A DNA stretch of 64,000 bases from Marinomonas pollencensis. Lineage in GTDB: Bacteria; Pseudomonadota; Gammaproteobacteria; Pseudomonadales; Marinomonadaceae. The stretch is from positions 275,317-339,316 of the forward strand of contig NZ_QUNG01000005.1 in the NCBI RefSeq assembly GCF_003387375.1. Reading direction: 5' to 3'. Shown here in pieces: positions 1 through 11,432 of the stretch. The position numbers were made by a program, and so were the translations under genes. The notes below the pieces were generated by a model, which saw nothing but the letters and a program-made list of their open reading frames with translations, did not search any database and was not told the DNA's origin. Each line of letters opens with the position of its first letter. Within the stretch, counting starts at the first letter, position 1.

Positions 1-15
1 ATTTCTTGAATCTAA

Positions 16-297
<282 letters not shown>

Positions 298-354
298 GAT
301 TCTGTGATACTTTGCAGAAACGATTTTTAAACGACTTAGAGCGAGGATATTAGC

Positions 355-825
355 GTGAACTTAAATCTCACACTTATAGGCCAAGCTATCTCGTTTGCGA
401 TTTTTGTCTGGTTCTGCATGAAATATGTGTGGCCACCAGTTATTGCTGCGCTCGAAGAGCGTAGCAAAAAAATTGCAGACGGTTTGGAAGCAGCGAACCG
501 TGCTTCACGTGATCTAGAGACAGCTCAAGAACAAGCTGCTCAAACATTACGTGAAAGCAAGGAACAAGCGGCCGAGATTATTGAACAAGCCAACAAACGT
601 GCGAACCAAATGATCGACGAGGCGAAAGAGCAGGTAATTGCCGATGGCAAGCGTCTGCGCGAAGCGGCTCAAGCAGAAATAGAACAAGATGTTGTGCGTG
701 CTAAAGAAGCATTGCGAGCTCAAGTTTCTGTTCTAGCTTATGCCGGTGCCGAGCGTATTTTGGGTGCCACTATTGACGAAAAAGCACATAGCGAGATCGT
801 TGAACAACTCGCCAAAGAGCTTTAA
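355..825 (+). CDS. atpF: ATP synthase F0 subunit b
   Basis: Peripheral-stalk subunit linking the membrane a subunit to F1. At 156 residues it has the usual length. One N-terminal membrane helix (about residues 5-25, containing the conserved WPP) is followed by a long charged Ala/Glu/Lys/Gln-rich helix that dimerises as a coiled coil. The start codon is GTG, chosen because GAGGAT sits at the right distance upstream and the membrane helix begins at once. It lies 57 bases after atpE and 11 before atpH, inside the atp operon. Confidence 0.97.
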   Translation: MNLNLTLIGQAISFAIFVWFCMKYVWPPVIAALEERSKKIADGLEAANRASRDLETAQEQAAQTLRESKEQAAEIIEQANKRANQMIDEAKEQVIADGKRLREAAQAEIEQDVVRAKEALRAQVSVLAYAGAERILGATIDEKAHSEIVEQLAKEL

Positions 826-836
826 GCGAGGGTCTA

Positions 837-1373
837 ATGGCTGAATTAAAAACAGTCGCGCGACCGTACGCTAAAGCGGCTTTTGAAGTAGCTCGCGAGC
901 AAGGGCAAGTAACAGAATGGGCTAGTATGTTAAACATATTAGCGTCTGTTACTTCTGAGCCTAAGCTTAAAACTGCTCTTCAGAACCCAGCTTTTAGTGC
1001 GGAAGAGAAGGCAAACGCTCTAGCGGAAGTTTGTGCTGAAGTAACAAGCGAACAAGGTAAAGCATTTTTGCTTAACCTAGCAGAAAACAAGCGTTTATTG
1101 CTGTTGCCTGCGATTTCAACGTTATTTCAAATGTTTAAATTGAATTTCGAAAAAGCGGTAGACGTTAAGTTTACATCAGCGTTCGAACTATCAACTGAAC
1201 AAGCACAAGCATTAGCCGCTTCGTTGGCGAAAAAGTTAGATCGTACGGTCAACTTAACCAATGAAACAGACGCGAGCCTAATTGGTGGCGTGGTTATCCG
1301 TACCGGTGACTTAATCATCGACGGTTCAGTACGCGGTAAATTAGCGAAACTGGCCGAGGCGATAAACTCCTAG
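837..1373 (+). CDS. atpH: ATP synthase F1 subunit delta
   Basis: Delta subunit (OSCP homologue) that fixes the peripheral stalk to the top of the alpha3-beta3 head. The 178-residue length matches the family. The N-terminal helical domain begins with the typical ARPYAKAAFEVA, and the C-terminal part carries the conserved IGGVVIRTGDLIIDGSVRGKL. GAGGG precedes the ATG. Position between atpF and atpA is canonical. Confidence 0.97.
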   Translation: MAELKTVARPYAKAAFEVAREQGQVTEWASMLNILASVTSEPKLKTALQNPAFSAEEKANALAEVCAEVTSEQGKAFLLNLAENKRLLLLPAISTLFQMFKLNFEKAVDVKFTSAFELSTEQAQALAASLAKKLDRTVNLTNETDASLIGGVVIRTGDLIIDGSVRGKLAKLAEAINS

Positions 1374-1411
1374 TATTTCGTTAAATCGAAAACAGGGTTG
1401 AGGAATTTAGC

Positions 1412-2956
1412 ATGCAGCAACTGAATCCATCTGAGATCAGCGAGATTATCAAGAAGCGCATCGAGAACCTTGATGTTTCTTCTGATGCCCAGAATGAAGG
1501 CACAATTGTCAGCGTGGCAGACGGTATCGTTCTGATCCACGGTTTGGCAGACGTAATGTACGGGGAAATGATTGAATTCCCTGGTGGTATTTTTGGTATG
1601 GCTTTGAACCTAGAGCGTGACTCTGTAGGTGCGGTTGTACTTGGTCAATACCATGACCTTGTTGAAGGTCAAAAAGTTAAATGTACAGGTCGTATTCTGG
1701 AAGTTCCAGTTGGTCCTGAACTACTTGGTCGTGTTGTTGACGCATTGGGTCACCCAATCGACGGCAAAGGCGCGATTGAAACAACTTTGACAGATAAAGT
1801 TGAGAAAGTGGCACCGGGCGTTATCGCTCGTCAGTCAGTTGATCAGCCTATCCAAACTGGTTACAAGGCTATCGATGCCATGGTACCAGTAGGCCGTGGT
1901 CAGCGTGAGTTGATCATCGGTGACCGTCAGATTGGTAAAACGGCGTTGGCTATCGACACCATTATCGCTCAGAAAGACAGCGGTATTAAGTGTGTGTATG
2001 TAGCGATCGGTCAGAAACAATCTACTATTGCTAACGTTGTACGTAAGCTTGAAGAAGCTGGCGCAATGGAATACACCACTGTAGTTTGTGCAGGCGCATC
2101 TGATCCAGCAGCAATGCTTTATCTTGCTCCATACACTGGCTGTACAATGGGTGAATACTTCCGTGACCGCGGTGAAGACGCATTGATCGTATATGATGAT
2201 TTGACTAAACAAGCTTGGGCTTACCGTCAAATTTCATTGCTACTACGTCGTCCACCAGGTCGTGAAGCTTACCCAGGTGACGTATTCTACCTTCACTCTC
2301 GTCTTCTAGAGCGTGCATCACGTGTAAGCGCTGATTACGTTGAGAAGTTCACCAATGGTGAAGTAAAAGGCCAAACTGGTTCTTTGACTGCTTTGCCAAT
2401 CATCGAGACTCAAGGTGGTGACGTATCTGCGTTCGTACCAACGAACGTAATCTCCATCACTGATGGTCAGATCTTCCTTGAAGCGAGTGCATTCAACGCG
2501 GGTATTCGCCCAGCAATGAACGCAGGTATCTCGGTTTCTCGTGTAGGTGGTGCGGCTCAAACTAAGATCGTTAAGAAACTAGGCGGTGGTATTCGTCTAG
2601 CCTTGGCTCAGTACCGTGAATTGGCGGCATTCGCTCAGTTCGCATCTGACTTAGATGAAGCAACTCGTAAGCAGTTAGAGCACGGTAAACAGGTTACAGA
2701 GCTGATGAAACAGAAGCAGTTCTCTCCAATGCCTGTTGCTGACATGGGCGTAGTCCTTTACGCTGCTAATGATGGCTACCTTGAAGATGTTGAAACAAGC
2801 AAGATTGGCAGTTTTGAAAGCTCTCTAATCAGCTACATGAACAGCGAACACGCTGATCTTATGGCTGACATTAACAAAACTGGTAATTTTAACGGCGAGA
2901 TTGAAGCGACATTTAAAGCGGCAATCGAGAAGTTTAAAGCGACACAAACTTGGTAA
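1412..2956 (+). CDS. atpA: ATP synthase F1 subunit alpha
   Basis: Regulatory nucleotide-binding subunit of the F1 head. At 514 residues it has the family length. It shows the N-terminal beta-barrel region, the P-loop GDRQIGKT near residue 170 and the conserved [20 protein letters not shown] segment that approaches the beta-subunit catalytic site. A good GAGGA site precedes ATG. An 88-base gap separates it from atpG, the widest spacer in the operon. Confidence 0.98.
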   Translation: MQQLNPSEISEIIKKRIENLDVSSDAQNEGTIVSVADGIVLIHGLADVMYGEMIEFPGGIFGMALNLERDSVGAVVLGQYHDLVEGQKVKCTGRILEVPVGPELLGRVVDALGHPIDGKGAIETTLTDKVEKVAPGVIARQSVDQPIQTGYKAIDAMVPVGRGQRELIIGDRQIGKTALAIDTIIAQKDSGIKCVYVAIGQKQSTIANVVRKLEEAGAMEYTTVVCAGASDPAAMLYLAPYTGCTMGEYFRDRGEDALIVYDDLTKQAWAYRQISLLLRRPPGREAYPGDVFYLHSRLLERASRVSADYVEKFTNGEVKGQTGSLTALPIIETQGGDVSAFVPTNVISITDGQIFLEASAFNAGIRPAMNAGISVSRVGGAAQTKIVKKLGGGIRLALAQYRELAAFAQFASDLDEATRKQLEHGKQVTELMKQKQFSPMPVADMGVVLYAANDGYLEDVETSKIGSFESSLISYMNSEHADLMADINKTGNFNGEIEATFKAAIEKFKATQTW

Positions 2957-3044
2957 TGAGCTTGGTGATAGGCCGTTAACGCAGCCCGTCACCAGTCTTT
3001 CTTTGCAGTTTGTGAAATAACATTCTCACAAGGGCAGTTCTATT

Positions 3045-3905
3045 ATGGCAGTCGGAAAAGAGATACGTACTCAGATTTCGAGCATTAACAATACGCGTAA
3101 AATTACTCGTGCTATGGAAAAAGTAGCAGCAAGTAAAACGCGTAAAGCTCAGGATCGTATGGCCGCTTCTCGTCCGTATGCGGAACGAATTCGCCAAGTA
3201 GTTGGTCATTTGGCCAACGCGAATCCTGAGTATAAACACCGTTACCTTACCGAGCGTGAGGCGAAGCGTGTTGGTTATATCGTAATCTCTTCTGATCGTG
3301 GTTTGTGTGGTGGTTTGAACGTTAACGCGTTTAAAGCCGCAATAAAAGGTATGAAGCAGCAAGCTGAAGCAGGTATTGAAATTGATATCTGTGCTATTGG
3401 CAGCAAAGCGGTTTCATTCTTTCGCAACTACGGCGGAAACGTAACAGCAGCCTTTACTGGATTAGGTGATGCCCCTAAAGCAGAAGACCTAGTCGGTAGT
3501 GTGAAGGTGATGCTTGATGCATTTGATGAAGGTCGCATTGATCGTCTTTATGTCGTGTCTAATGAGTTCGTGAATACCATGACTCAGACGCCTAAAGTCG
3601 AGCAGCTTTTGCCATTGAAAGCAGAAGAGAATACAGAGTTACAGCACCACTGGGATTACATTTATGAGCCAGAAGCCGTTGAGATTCTCAACGAATTATT
3701 GGTTCGCTACATTGAATCTCAAGTATATCAATCTGTGGTTGAAAACATTGCGTGTGAACAAGCAGCTCGTATGCTTGCTATGAAAAACGCAACCGACAAC
3801 GCAGGCGATATCATTGATGAATTGCAGTTGGTGTACAACAAGGCTCGTCAAGCAGCAATTACTCAGGAAATTTCTGAGATAGTTAGCGGCGCGGCAGCGG
3901 TTTAA
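3045..3905 (+). CDS. atpG: ATP synthase F1 subunit gamma
   Basis: Central rotary shaft that transmits torque from the c ring to the beta subunits. The product has 286 residues, as expected. The N-terminal helix has the signature [25 protein letters not shown] (cited as motif at residues 8-32), the Rossmann-like middle contains [11 protein letters not shown], and the C-terminal helix has the conserved [14 protein letters not shown]. Codon use and spacing match the rest of the operon. Confidence 0.97.
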   Translation: MAVGKEIRTQISSINNTRKITRAMEKVAASKTRKAQDRMAASRPYAERIRQVVGHLANANPEYKHRYLTEREAKRVGYIVISSDRGLCGGLNVNAFKAAIKGMKQQAEAGIEIDICAIGSKAVSFFRNYGGNVTAAFTGLGDAPKAEDLVGSVKVMLDAFDEGRIDRLYVVSNEFVNTMTQTPKVEQLLPLKAEENTELQHHWDYIYEPEAVEILNELLVRYIESQVYQSVVENIACEQAARMLAMKNATDNAGDIIDELQLVYNKARQAAITQEISEIVSGAAAV

Positions 3906-3921
3906 GGTATTTAGGTATTAA

Positions 3922-5310
<1,389 letters not shown>

Positions 5311-5371
5311 CCATCACGCGAAGCAAGGGCGTTTAGGCGCTCTTGCTTAGTCTGACTAAGAGAGGCAACTT

Positions 5372-5788
5372 ATGGCTATCACAGTACACTGCGATATCGT
5401 AAGCGCTGAACAAGAGATCTTTAACGGTGCCGTTACATCTCTTGTGGCTGCAGGTGATTATGGCGACCTAGGCATTATGCCCGGTCACGCGCCATTATTG
5501 ACGACTCTGCAACCAGGTCCTGTTCGTGTGGTTAAAGAAAATGGTGACGAAGAGTTTATCTTCGTGTCCGGTGGCTTCCTAGAAGTTCAACCGCACCGTG
5601 TCACCGTCTTGGCCAACACGGCCATTCGTGCAAGAGATCTTGACGAAGAGGCGGCACTAAAAGCGAAGCAACATGCGCAAGAGCTTTTAGCCAACCAAAA
5701 ACCTGATGTTGACTATTCTCGTGCAACAGCGGAATTGGCAGAAGCCATGGCTCGCTTACGCACTATTCAGCAGTTCCGCCATCAATAA
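5372..5788 (+). CDS. atpC: ATP synthase F1 subunit epsilon
   Basis: Epsilon subunit that couples gamma to the c ring and can inhibit ATP hydrolysis through its C-terminal helices. At 138 residues it has both the N-terminal beta sandwich ([16 protein letters not shown] is typical) and the Ala-rich C-terminal helical hairpin. AGAGG precedes ATG. It is the last gene of the operon and is followed by a strong hairpin terminator. Confidence 0.97.
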   Translation: MAITVHCDIVSAEQEIFNGAVTSLVAAGDYGDLGIMPGHAPLLTTLQPGPVRVVKENGDEEFIFVSGGFLEVQPHRVTVLANTAIRARDLDEEAALKAKQHAQELLANQKPDVDYSRATAELAEAMARLRTIQQFRHQ

Positions 5789-5813
5789 GCGAAACGCTCG
5801 AGTAGAACAGTCT

Positions 5814-5842
5814 AAAAAGCAGCCCTAGGGCTGCTTTTTTTT
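5814..5842. terminator. Terminator after atpC, bidirectional
   Basis: A perfect 18-base palindrome at 5818-5835 (AGCAGCCC on the left arm, GGGCTGCT on the right) is flanked by A5 on the left and T8 on the right. It ends the atp operon on the + strand and can also end the convergent regulator gene on the - strand. Confidence 0.92.
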
Positions 5843-5870
5843 ATGGCTAAAGCATTTTCTTAAGCGTTAT

Positions 5871-6611
5871 TTAGAGCATTTTCCAGAGCGTATCAAAAAT
5901 GATTTGTTGGGCACTGGCTATGTCCTTTGACTCCAGTACCACGGCCGAAGGGAAGTTGTTGCTTGCTAAGGAAATAATCGCACATTTTGGCGGGTAGATA
6001 GCGATATAACTGGCATCTACCGGGCCTTCTGTTTTGATCCACTTACGTTCTGATAGACCAGCTTCTTCGCCACCTTCTCCTAACGCGATCACTTTTACAT
6101 TGATGCCCAGCTTGATTCGCTGTTTGGTGTAGTTAGGAAACGGACGATATAAGTAAGGACGAATCGGTTTCGACGAAAACACACAATATTCTTTATGGTC
6201 TTGTTGCGAAACGACGTTTAGAATGTCGCGCAATACCCATTCTATGCCATCGTCGCCTTCATAATAGCGCACGTCAGTATGATGATAATCAGGCTGCTGC
6301 TGGCTTAAATTGGGAATGATGGTGCTTTTGAGTGATTCAATGGTTTTGTCTAATTGCAGACGCTTGTCTTCTGCTAGGCTGAGCAGAATATCTGGGTTTT
6401 CGGCCATAAAAAAACGCCGTTTTCCTTTCGGAAAATAGCTGATCACGCCTTTGCTTTGTAGCTGTTTTAGCGCTTCGTAAGCAGTACCGCGATTAATACC
6501 GCTGTGTTCGGCAATGTCACGAATTGAGGAAGGTCCAAGCTTTAACAAGGTTTGATAAAGCTGAGTTTCTCTTGGGGTGAGACCGAGTTGTTCAAAAGCG
6601 TTTTGGGTCAT
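5871..6611 (-). CDS. TrmB-family transcriptional regulator
   Basis: DNA-binding regulator of unknown target. The N-terminal 70 residues form a winged helix typical of TrmB (LTPRETQLYQTLLKLGPSSI, then SGINRGTAYEALKQL as recognition helix), followed by a short coiled segment and a C-terminal domain that may bind a ligand. I place the start at the ATG at 6611 (MTQNAF); a TTG six codons upstream is possible. Neither start has a strong ribosome site. It is convergent with atpC and divergent from tcdA, with no sugar-transport genes nearby, so the classic TrmB sugar role cannot be assumed. Confidence 0.75.
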   Translation of the reverse strand: MTQNAFEQLGLTPRETQLYQTLLKLGPSSIRDIAEHSGINRGTAYEALKQLQSKGVISYFPKGKRRFFMAENPDILLSLAEDKRLQLDKTIESLKSTIIPNLSQQQPDYHHTDVRYYEGDDGIEWVLRDILNVVSQQDHKEYCVFSSKPIRPYLYRPFPNYTKQRIKLGINVKVIALGEGGEEAGLSERKWIKTEGPVDASYIAIYPPKCAIISLASNNFPSAVVLESKDIASAQQIIFDTLWKML

Positions 6612-6742
6612 AGGATTCACAAAAACCAAATATCAATAGTAGGGTGCAGAATACTCGCCCGTTTAGGCTGCTGTAAAGGCATGGCATAAGACATTTAATA
6701 AGTGATAACACGCAGAACTGAGGGTTTTGTGAGGAGTAGAAA

Positions 6743-7522
6743 GTGACAGATGATCAACGATTTGGCGGAATTCGCCGGTTATATGGCGATGCGGCTTATC
6801 AGACCTTTGCTCAAGCCCACATATGTGTAGTTGGAATTGGTGGTGTTGGTTCGTGGGCGGCTGAAGCATTAGCGCGTTCTGGCATAGGTAAGATCACCTT
6901 GATTGATATGGATGACATTTGTGTCACCAATACCAATCGCCAAATTCACGCACTTGATGGCAATATAGGTAAATCGAAAGTTGAGGTAATGGAAGCGCGT
7001 ATCCGGTTGATAAATCCCAACTGTGAGGTAACGGCAGTAGAAGACTTTATTACCCCTGAGAACCTCTCTGAGTTACTGCTAGAGCCATTTGATTATATTA
7101 TTGATTGCATTGATAGTATTAAGCCTAAAGCGGCGCTTATCGCTTGGTGTAAGAGCAATAAGCGTTCTGTGATTACTGTTGGTGGAGCTGGCGGACAAAC
7201 GGACCCGACTCAAATTCAGACGGCAGATTTGGCGAAAACCACGGGCGACCCATTGGCGGCCAATTTACGCAACTTCTTGCGTCGTTATTATAATTTTAGC
7301 CGCAACACCAAGCGCCGCTTTCATATTGAGTGCGTGTATTCCATTGAGCAACTGAGCTACCCTCAAGGCGATGGTAGCGTGGCCAAAACGAGACCTAAAG
7401 GCGACACTGAAACAAAAATGGGTTGTGATACTGGCTTTGGCGCCAGTACCGCGGTCACGGCGACGTTTGGCTTTGTGGCGGTGTCTAAAGTGCTCGAAAA
7501 GTTAGCTAAAGCGAGCTCATAA
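6743..7522 (+). CDS. tcdA: tRNA threonylcarbamoyladenosine dehydratase
   Basis: ATP-dependent enzyme of the E1/ThiF superfamily (formerly CsdL/YgdL) that dehydrates t6A at tRNA position 37 to cyclic ct6A. The product of 259 residues shows the adenylate-binding Rossmann motif GIGGVGSWAAEALARSG, the following LIDMDDICVTNTNRQ, and DYIIDCIDSIKPK. Start is GTG at 6743 with GAGGAG 6 bases upstream. In E. coli csdA, csdE and tcdA form one functional unit. Here csdE and csdA lie just downstream but convergent, with one small unknown gene between, which supports the call. Confidence 0.93.
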   Translation: MTDDQRFGGIRRLYGDAAYQTFAQAHICVVGIGGVGSWAAEALARSGIGKITLIDMDDICVTNTNRQIHALDGNIGKSKVEVMEARIRLINPNCEVTAVEDFITPENLSELLLEPFDYIIDCIDSIKPKAALIAWCKSNKRSVITVGGAGGQTDPTQIQTADLAKTTGDPLAANLRNFLRRYYNFSRNTKRRFHIECVYSIEQLSYPQGDGSVAKTRPKGDTETKMGCDTGFGASTAVTATFGFVAVSKVLEKLAKASS

Positions 7523-7583
7523 AGCGTTACGACTATTGTTTAACCAAATTGTTTAACTTATCCATTATTAAAAGAGACTGTTT

Positions 7584-8039
7584 ATGAGCGTGTCAGAAAC
7601 AACAAAACCCACCGTAATTTATGGTGAAAAAGGGGCGAATCTGTCGTTTCGAATTATTCGCTACGCGCTACTGTCTTGCTTGCCTTTATTAGCGGTGTGT
7701 ATTTACGTCAATAATTACTTTTTGATCGCCCCTGTGTTGTTGCTGATCGCATCGCGCTATATGACGGCCAAATATTGGAAAACCACACCTTATGTGGTGT
7801 TTAGCGCTACACGCATGGAAGTAAAGCCTTCTAAAGTGGCTGTGGTCAAAGTGATTCCCTATGAAGATGTTGTGAGTGTGCAAGAGCATAAACGGGCTTG
7901 GTCGCTAGATTACACAGATAAAGGCAAGGAAAAGCAGGTGGTGATTGTGAAGTTCTGGTTAACACCGGAGGGAATTGAACGTGTTCGTAGCGAACTAGAA
8001 CAACATGTTGCTAGTGTGACACAGCCTTTTCAACCATAG
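7584..8039 (+). CDS. Small membrane protein of unknown function
   Basis: I do not recognise a named family. The 151-residue product has two adjacent hydrophobic segments at about residues 24-60, then a soluble C-terminal half with alternating beta-rich stretches (VKVIPYEDVVSVQEH, KQVVIVKFWLTPEGIERV) resembling the bacterial PH-like domain plan of two membrane helices followed by a PH fold. That resemblance is only by eye. It is 61 bases downstream of tcdA on the same strand and could be co-transcribed with it. AAAAGAGAC gives a modest ribosome site. Confidence 0.7.
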   Translation: MSVSETTKPTVIYGEKGANLSFRIIRYALLSCLPLLAVCIYVNNYFLIAPVLLLIASRYMTAKYWKTTPYVVFSATRMEVKPSKVAVVKVIPYEDVVSVQEHKRAWSLDYTDKGKEKQVVIVKFWLTPEGIERVRSELEQHVASVTQPFQP

Positions 8040-8059
8040 CGGAGAAAAGGCTGCTGCTA

Positions 8060-8455
8060 TTATGCTTGTAGCCTTGCCAAAATCGATAATACGCCATTCG
8101 TACGAGAGCTGGTGAGATAGCTGGAAAGGTTCAGCTCGGCTAGCTCTGTTTTTAGATCCATCTCTTGTATGGCTTGCTGGGTTTTGCCTGTGATCAAGCT
8201 AATAATGGCTACGAGCACGCCCCGCATCAGCTTGGCATCGCTGTCGGCTTTAAAGTAGCGTTGCTCAGCACTTCCTTCTACGATCAGCCAAACGGCGCTT
8301 TCGCAGCCTTTGACTTGGTTCTCGTCTGTTTTTTCTTCATCGGATAAGCGTGGTAAGCGCTTGCTCAAAGCGACTAACGCTTTGAATGTTTCTTCTTTAC
8401 TACGACAAGCTTGTAGCTGTTGTTTGACCGTGTGTGGGCTAGGGAAATCATTCAT
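8060..8455 (-). CDS. csdE: Sulfur acceptor protein CsdE (SufE family)
   Basis: Partner that takes the persulfide sulfur from cysteine desulfurase CsdA. The 131-residue protein has the SufE fold pattern: N-terminal helix, LSKRLPRLSDEEK, then the active-site loop NQVKGCESAVWL with acceptor Cys51. Its ATG overlaps the end of csdA by 8 bases, so the two are translationally linked. A dedicated CsdE rather than SufE is inferred from the csdA fusion of context and the nearby tcdA. Confidence 0.88.
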   Translation of the reverse strand: MNDFPSPHTVKQQLQACRSKEETFKALVALSKRLPRLSDEEKTDENQVKGCESAVWLIVEGSAEQRYFKADSDAKLMRGVLVAIISLITGKTQQAIQEMDLKTELAELNLSSYLTSSRTNGVLSILARLQA

Positions 8456-9665
8456 CTGCTAAGATCTCAATGGCTTCTAATAAAACGTCGCAGAACTGGT
8501 CTGCTTCTTCCAAGGTATTGTAACAGGCAAATGAAGCTCTTAAGGTGCCACTGACGCCCAGTTGTGCCATGAGAGGGTGAGCGCAATGGCTGCCTGCTCG
8601 AACCGCGACACCTTTACTGTCTAAGTAGGCGTTCAAATCAATGGTATGTATATTTGGCACACTTAGTGAGACCAAGGTGGTCTCGTGCTCTGGCGAATAG
8701 ATCTCGATACCGCCTTCTTTACGTAGGCGAGTATAGACGTGATTAGCGAGTTTTTGCTCCCAGTCGAGCAGCGCAACTCTGTCTTGTTGGGCGAGAAATT
8801 CACACGCTGCGGCTAAGCCTATAGCGCCATCAATATGAGGCGTGCCAGCCTCAAGACGATACGGCAGAATGTTAAACTCAGTAGCTTGATAAGCCACATG
8901 ACGGACCATTTCACCACCTGTTTGATAAGGGAGAAGTACGTCTAATGCTTGACTCTTTCCATATAAAACACCAATCCCTGTAGGGCCATACATTTTATGG
9001 CCTGAGAAGACATAGAAGTCACAATCAATTGCTTGCACATCAACAGGGTAATGGGCCACAGCTTGTGCACCATCGACCAAAGTAAAGGCGTTATATTGCT
9101 TTGCTTCGTTAATCATTGTTTGCAACGGTGTGCGTACCCCAATGGCATTGGATACCTGAGTGGCAGCAAAAATACGCGTTCTATCGGTAAAGTACTTTTG
9201 GTACTCGGGTTCCCATTCGCCGTTCGAGGTGAGAGGCAATACCCTTAGCCGTGCACCAGTACGAAACGCCAGTTGTTGCCAAGGTACCAGATTAGCGTGA
9301 TGTTCCAGGCTAGTGATGAGGATTTCATCGTCTTTTTCGAGCAGGTGCTCTAACCCGTAGGCCACCATATTGATCGCTTCTGTGGTGCCTTTGCTCCAGA
9401 TAACATGACTGTTTTCTGGCGCATTAATGAAGTTCGCGACACGTTCTCTTGCTTGTTCAAAGTGATTGGTAGCGCGGTCACTGAGAAAATGAGCACCCCG
9501 GTGTACATTGGCATTGAAAGAGCGGTAGTAGTCTTGAATCGCGTCTAAGACAAGTAGAGGCTTTTGCGTGGTGGCCGCATTGTCGAGGTAAGCCAACGGG
9601 TAGTCATACGCCGTTTGTTGCAGGATTGGAAACTGATTGCGCAAGGTATAAGAATCAAAAGCCAT
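8448..9665 (-). CDS. csdA: Cysteine desulfurase, CsdA/SufS type
   Basis: PLP enzyme that removes sulfur from L-cysteine to give alanine and a protein persulfide. Group II features are clear: PLP lysine in SGHKMYGP (Lys224) and active-site Cys in AGSHCAHP (Cys361), with NVHRGAHFLSDRAT near the N terminus. I chose the ATG at 9665 because the family starts a few residues before LRNQFPILQ; the reading frame is open to 9722, and an upstream ATG at 9710 is possible. csdE follows with an overlap. The sulfur probably goes to the CsdE-dependent branch. Confidence 0.88.
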   Translation of the reverse strand: MAFDSYTLRNQFPILQQTAYDYPLAYLDNAATTQKPLLVLDAIQDYYRSFNANVHRGAHFLSDRATNHFEQARERVANFINAPENSHVIWSKGTTEAINMVAYGLEHLLEKDDEILITSLEHHANLVPWQQLAFRTGARLRVLPLTSNGEWEPEYQKYFTDRTRIFAATQVSNAIGVRTPLQTMINEAKQYNAFTLVDGAQAVAHYPVDVQAIDCDFYVFSGHKMYGPTGIGVLYGKSQALDVLLPYQTGGEMVRHVAYQATEFNILPYRLEAGTPHIDGAIGLAAACEFLAQQDRVALLDWEQKLANHVYTRLRKEGGIEIYSPEHETTLVSLSVPNIHTIDLNAYLDSKGVAVRAGSHCAHPLMAQLGVSGTLRASFACYNTLEEADQFCDVLLEAIEILADE

Positions 9666-9893
9666 AGACAGTCTACTTTTTGCGTTACTGGTTATCTTAA
9701 ATAAGCTCATTGCAGCACGCATTAGAATTAGAGAAAAGCCTAAAAAGTAGCAATACTGCTGTTAAAGTGATGAAATTGTACCTTAACTTTTCCATTGTAT
9801 TAGGAATAATTGGTATTTTGCTTGTCTTTTTCGATAAGCCCCTTACTCTTTGATAACAGATCTTAGATGACAAACTAGAAAAGGTACAAAACA

Positions 9894-11432
9894 GTGGCGG
9901 ATTTTTTATACAAAGGGGTAGTAGATTGGTTTTTGGATCAAGTCTCACAAGAAGCGATTGTTGCTGGCGATCGTATGCCCTCGCTACGCACATTGGCTAA
10001 GCAGCTTGGCCTGAGTTTAAACACAGTCATCCATGGTTATGAGATTTTAGCGGCAGAAGGCTGGATAGAATCGCGGCCTAAATCGGGCTACTTTGTTTGC
10101 CATCGAAGTGATGTTAAACCGGCACTGTTATTAGCAGGCGAGGCGATGCGCAAACTGCCTTCTACTGGTAGTAAAGCAGCCTGGTCTTGTCTTGCTCATC
10201 GTGGTGCCCTAGTCGATCAAAGTGATGCTTTCCTTGCGTCATCTGGGCGCACCGAAGAAGTGGATATTCCTGTCTTAGGAAAAGGCCATTTAACCGTTCG
10301 TGAGACGGTGAGTGAGTATTTAAAAGGCTTAGGTATTAAGAGTCATGCATCGCAATTATGGTTGGGCCAGTCACCCTTAACGGTATTAACCCAATCGATT
10401 CAAGCGTTAACCCAACGCGATGATAATGTATTGGTCATTACGCCGTGTGATCCTCGATTATCATCAACTTTACAAAGCTTAGGACGCCGCGTGATTAGCA
10501 TTGCAGCGGGAGATCGAGGTGTCGACCTTGATCTAGTGGTTCGTTGCTTGCAAGAAAATGACATCAAATTGCTTATTCTTCCTGGGCAGTTTGCTTTTCC
10601 GGCTGGCCTGGCCATTAGCAATTTAAGCTTGCGCCGTTGGCTTGCTATTATTGATGAACTGAAATTGCCAACCATTGAGTGGGATTTGTGCTCGCACCTA
10701 GCTCATCGGGCTGGCTCGCTAATGACTTATAAATCATTGGATTCATCGGATCATATTGTTTATATCGGAGGGGTGGAAACGAAAGGGGTTAATCGTTCTG
10801 CCAGCTGGTGTTTACCTGGGCGTCATCAGAGCGCTTTAGAAGGGGCGTTTTTGTCCATTGATATGGCATTAAGCGATGCGCAGCAAAACGCCTTAAGTGA
10901 CGCGTTATTATCGACGGGTAAGCGCTCGTTAGCACGGCGGTCGCGTCAGGTTTGGGCCAACTCAGAGCGGATAAAAGCACATTTAGAAAGCTGTTTAAAA
11001 GGCCAAGTCAGCTTTGCGGCAAGCAAAGGGGGAATGGGGCTTTGGATGAAGTTACAAACACCTTTGGACGAGCAAGATATGACGGCGCTGTTGGCCAATT
11101 ATCGTCATGTTATTGTGCCTGGTAAATTGATGAGCAATGAGCCAGACGCGGATTATTGGATCGCTATTAACGTTACGCTAGACGATGTAGAGCCATTAAC
11201 CAAGAAGCTGGCTGAACGCTTGTCGCTGAAAGAGGAGAATCAATCAGAAACGGCTTTCGTTAGTGAGGATTCTGCCGCGATATCAACAGCTACAGTAGAG
11301 GCGACAGAACCCCAAGATGCGTTAGAAAAAGCCCCCTTAGCTGAGCCAAAAGAGGATAGAAAGCAGCATGATGCCGCTACCAACCCTCTTTACAACCCAA
11401 TGCTAGACTTGATTAACCACGATTTTGGCTAA
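9894..11432 (+). CDS. MocR-like GntR regulator with eroded aminotransferase domain
   Basis: Predicted transcription factor with an N-terminal GntR winged helix (about residues 1-75: GDRMPSLRTLAKQLGLSLNTVIHGYEIL) and a fold-type I aminotransferase-like domain. GTG start at 9894. The PLP site looks degenerate: the usual Ser-x-Ser-Lys loop reads YIGGVETKGVNRSAS, and the usual Asp-Tyr loop reads IEWDLCSHLAHR. The last 80 residues are a polar Ala/Glu/Thr-rich tail ending PLYNPMLDLINHDFG, beyond the usual MocR end. Divergent from csdA and convergent with the DsbA-like gene. Target unknown. Confidence 0.75.
   Translation: MADFLYKGVVDWFLDQVSQEAIVAGDRMPSLRTLAKQLGLSLNTVIHGYEILAAEGWIESRPKSGYFVCHRSDVKPALLLAGEAMRKLPSTGSKAAWSCLAHRGALVDQSDAFLASSGRTEEVDIPVLGKGHLTVRETVSEYLKGLGIKSHASQLWLGQSPLTVLTQSIQALTQRDDNVLVITPCDPRLSSTLQSLGRRVISIAAGDRGVDLDLVVRCLQENDIKLLILPGQFAFPAGLAISNLSLRRWLAIIDELKLPTIEWDLCSHLAHRAGSLMTYKSLDSSDHIVYIGGVETKGVNRSASWCLPGRHQSALEGAFLSIDMALSDAQQNALSDALLSTGKRSLARRSRQVWANSERIKAHLESCLKGQVSFAASKGGMGLWMKLQTPLDEQDMTALLANYRHVIVPGKLMSNEPDADYWIAINVTLDDVEPLTKKLAERLSLKEENQSETAFVSEDSAAISTATVEATEPQDALEKAPLAEPKEDRKQHDAATNPLYNPMLDLINHDFG

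Noticed and set aside
1835..2230. 131-codon antisense open frame inside atpA
   Set aside because: Shadow frame of a highly conserved gene, with Cys/His/Thr-rich product and no start signal.
9697..9993. 98-codon - strand open frame upstream of csdA
   Set aside because: It overlaps the divergent promoter region and the start of the MocR-like gene, and its product has no protein-like pattern.
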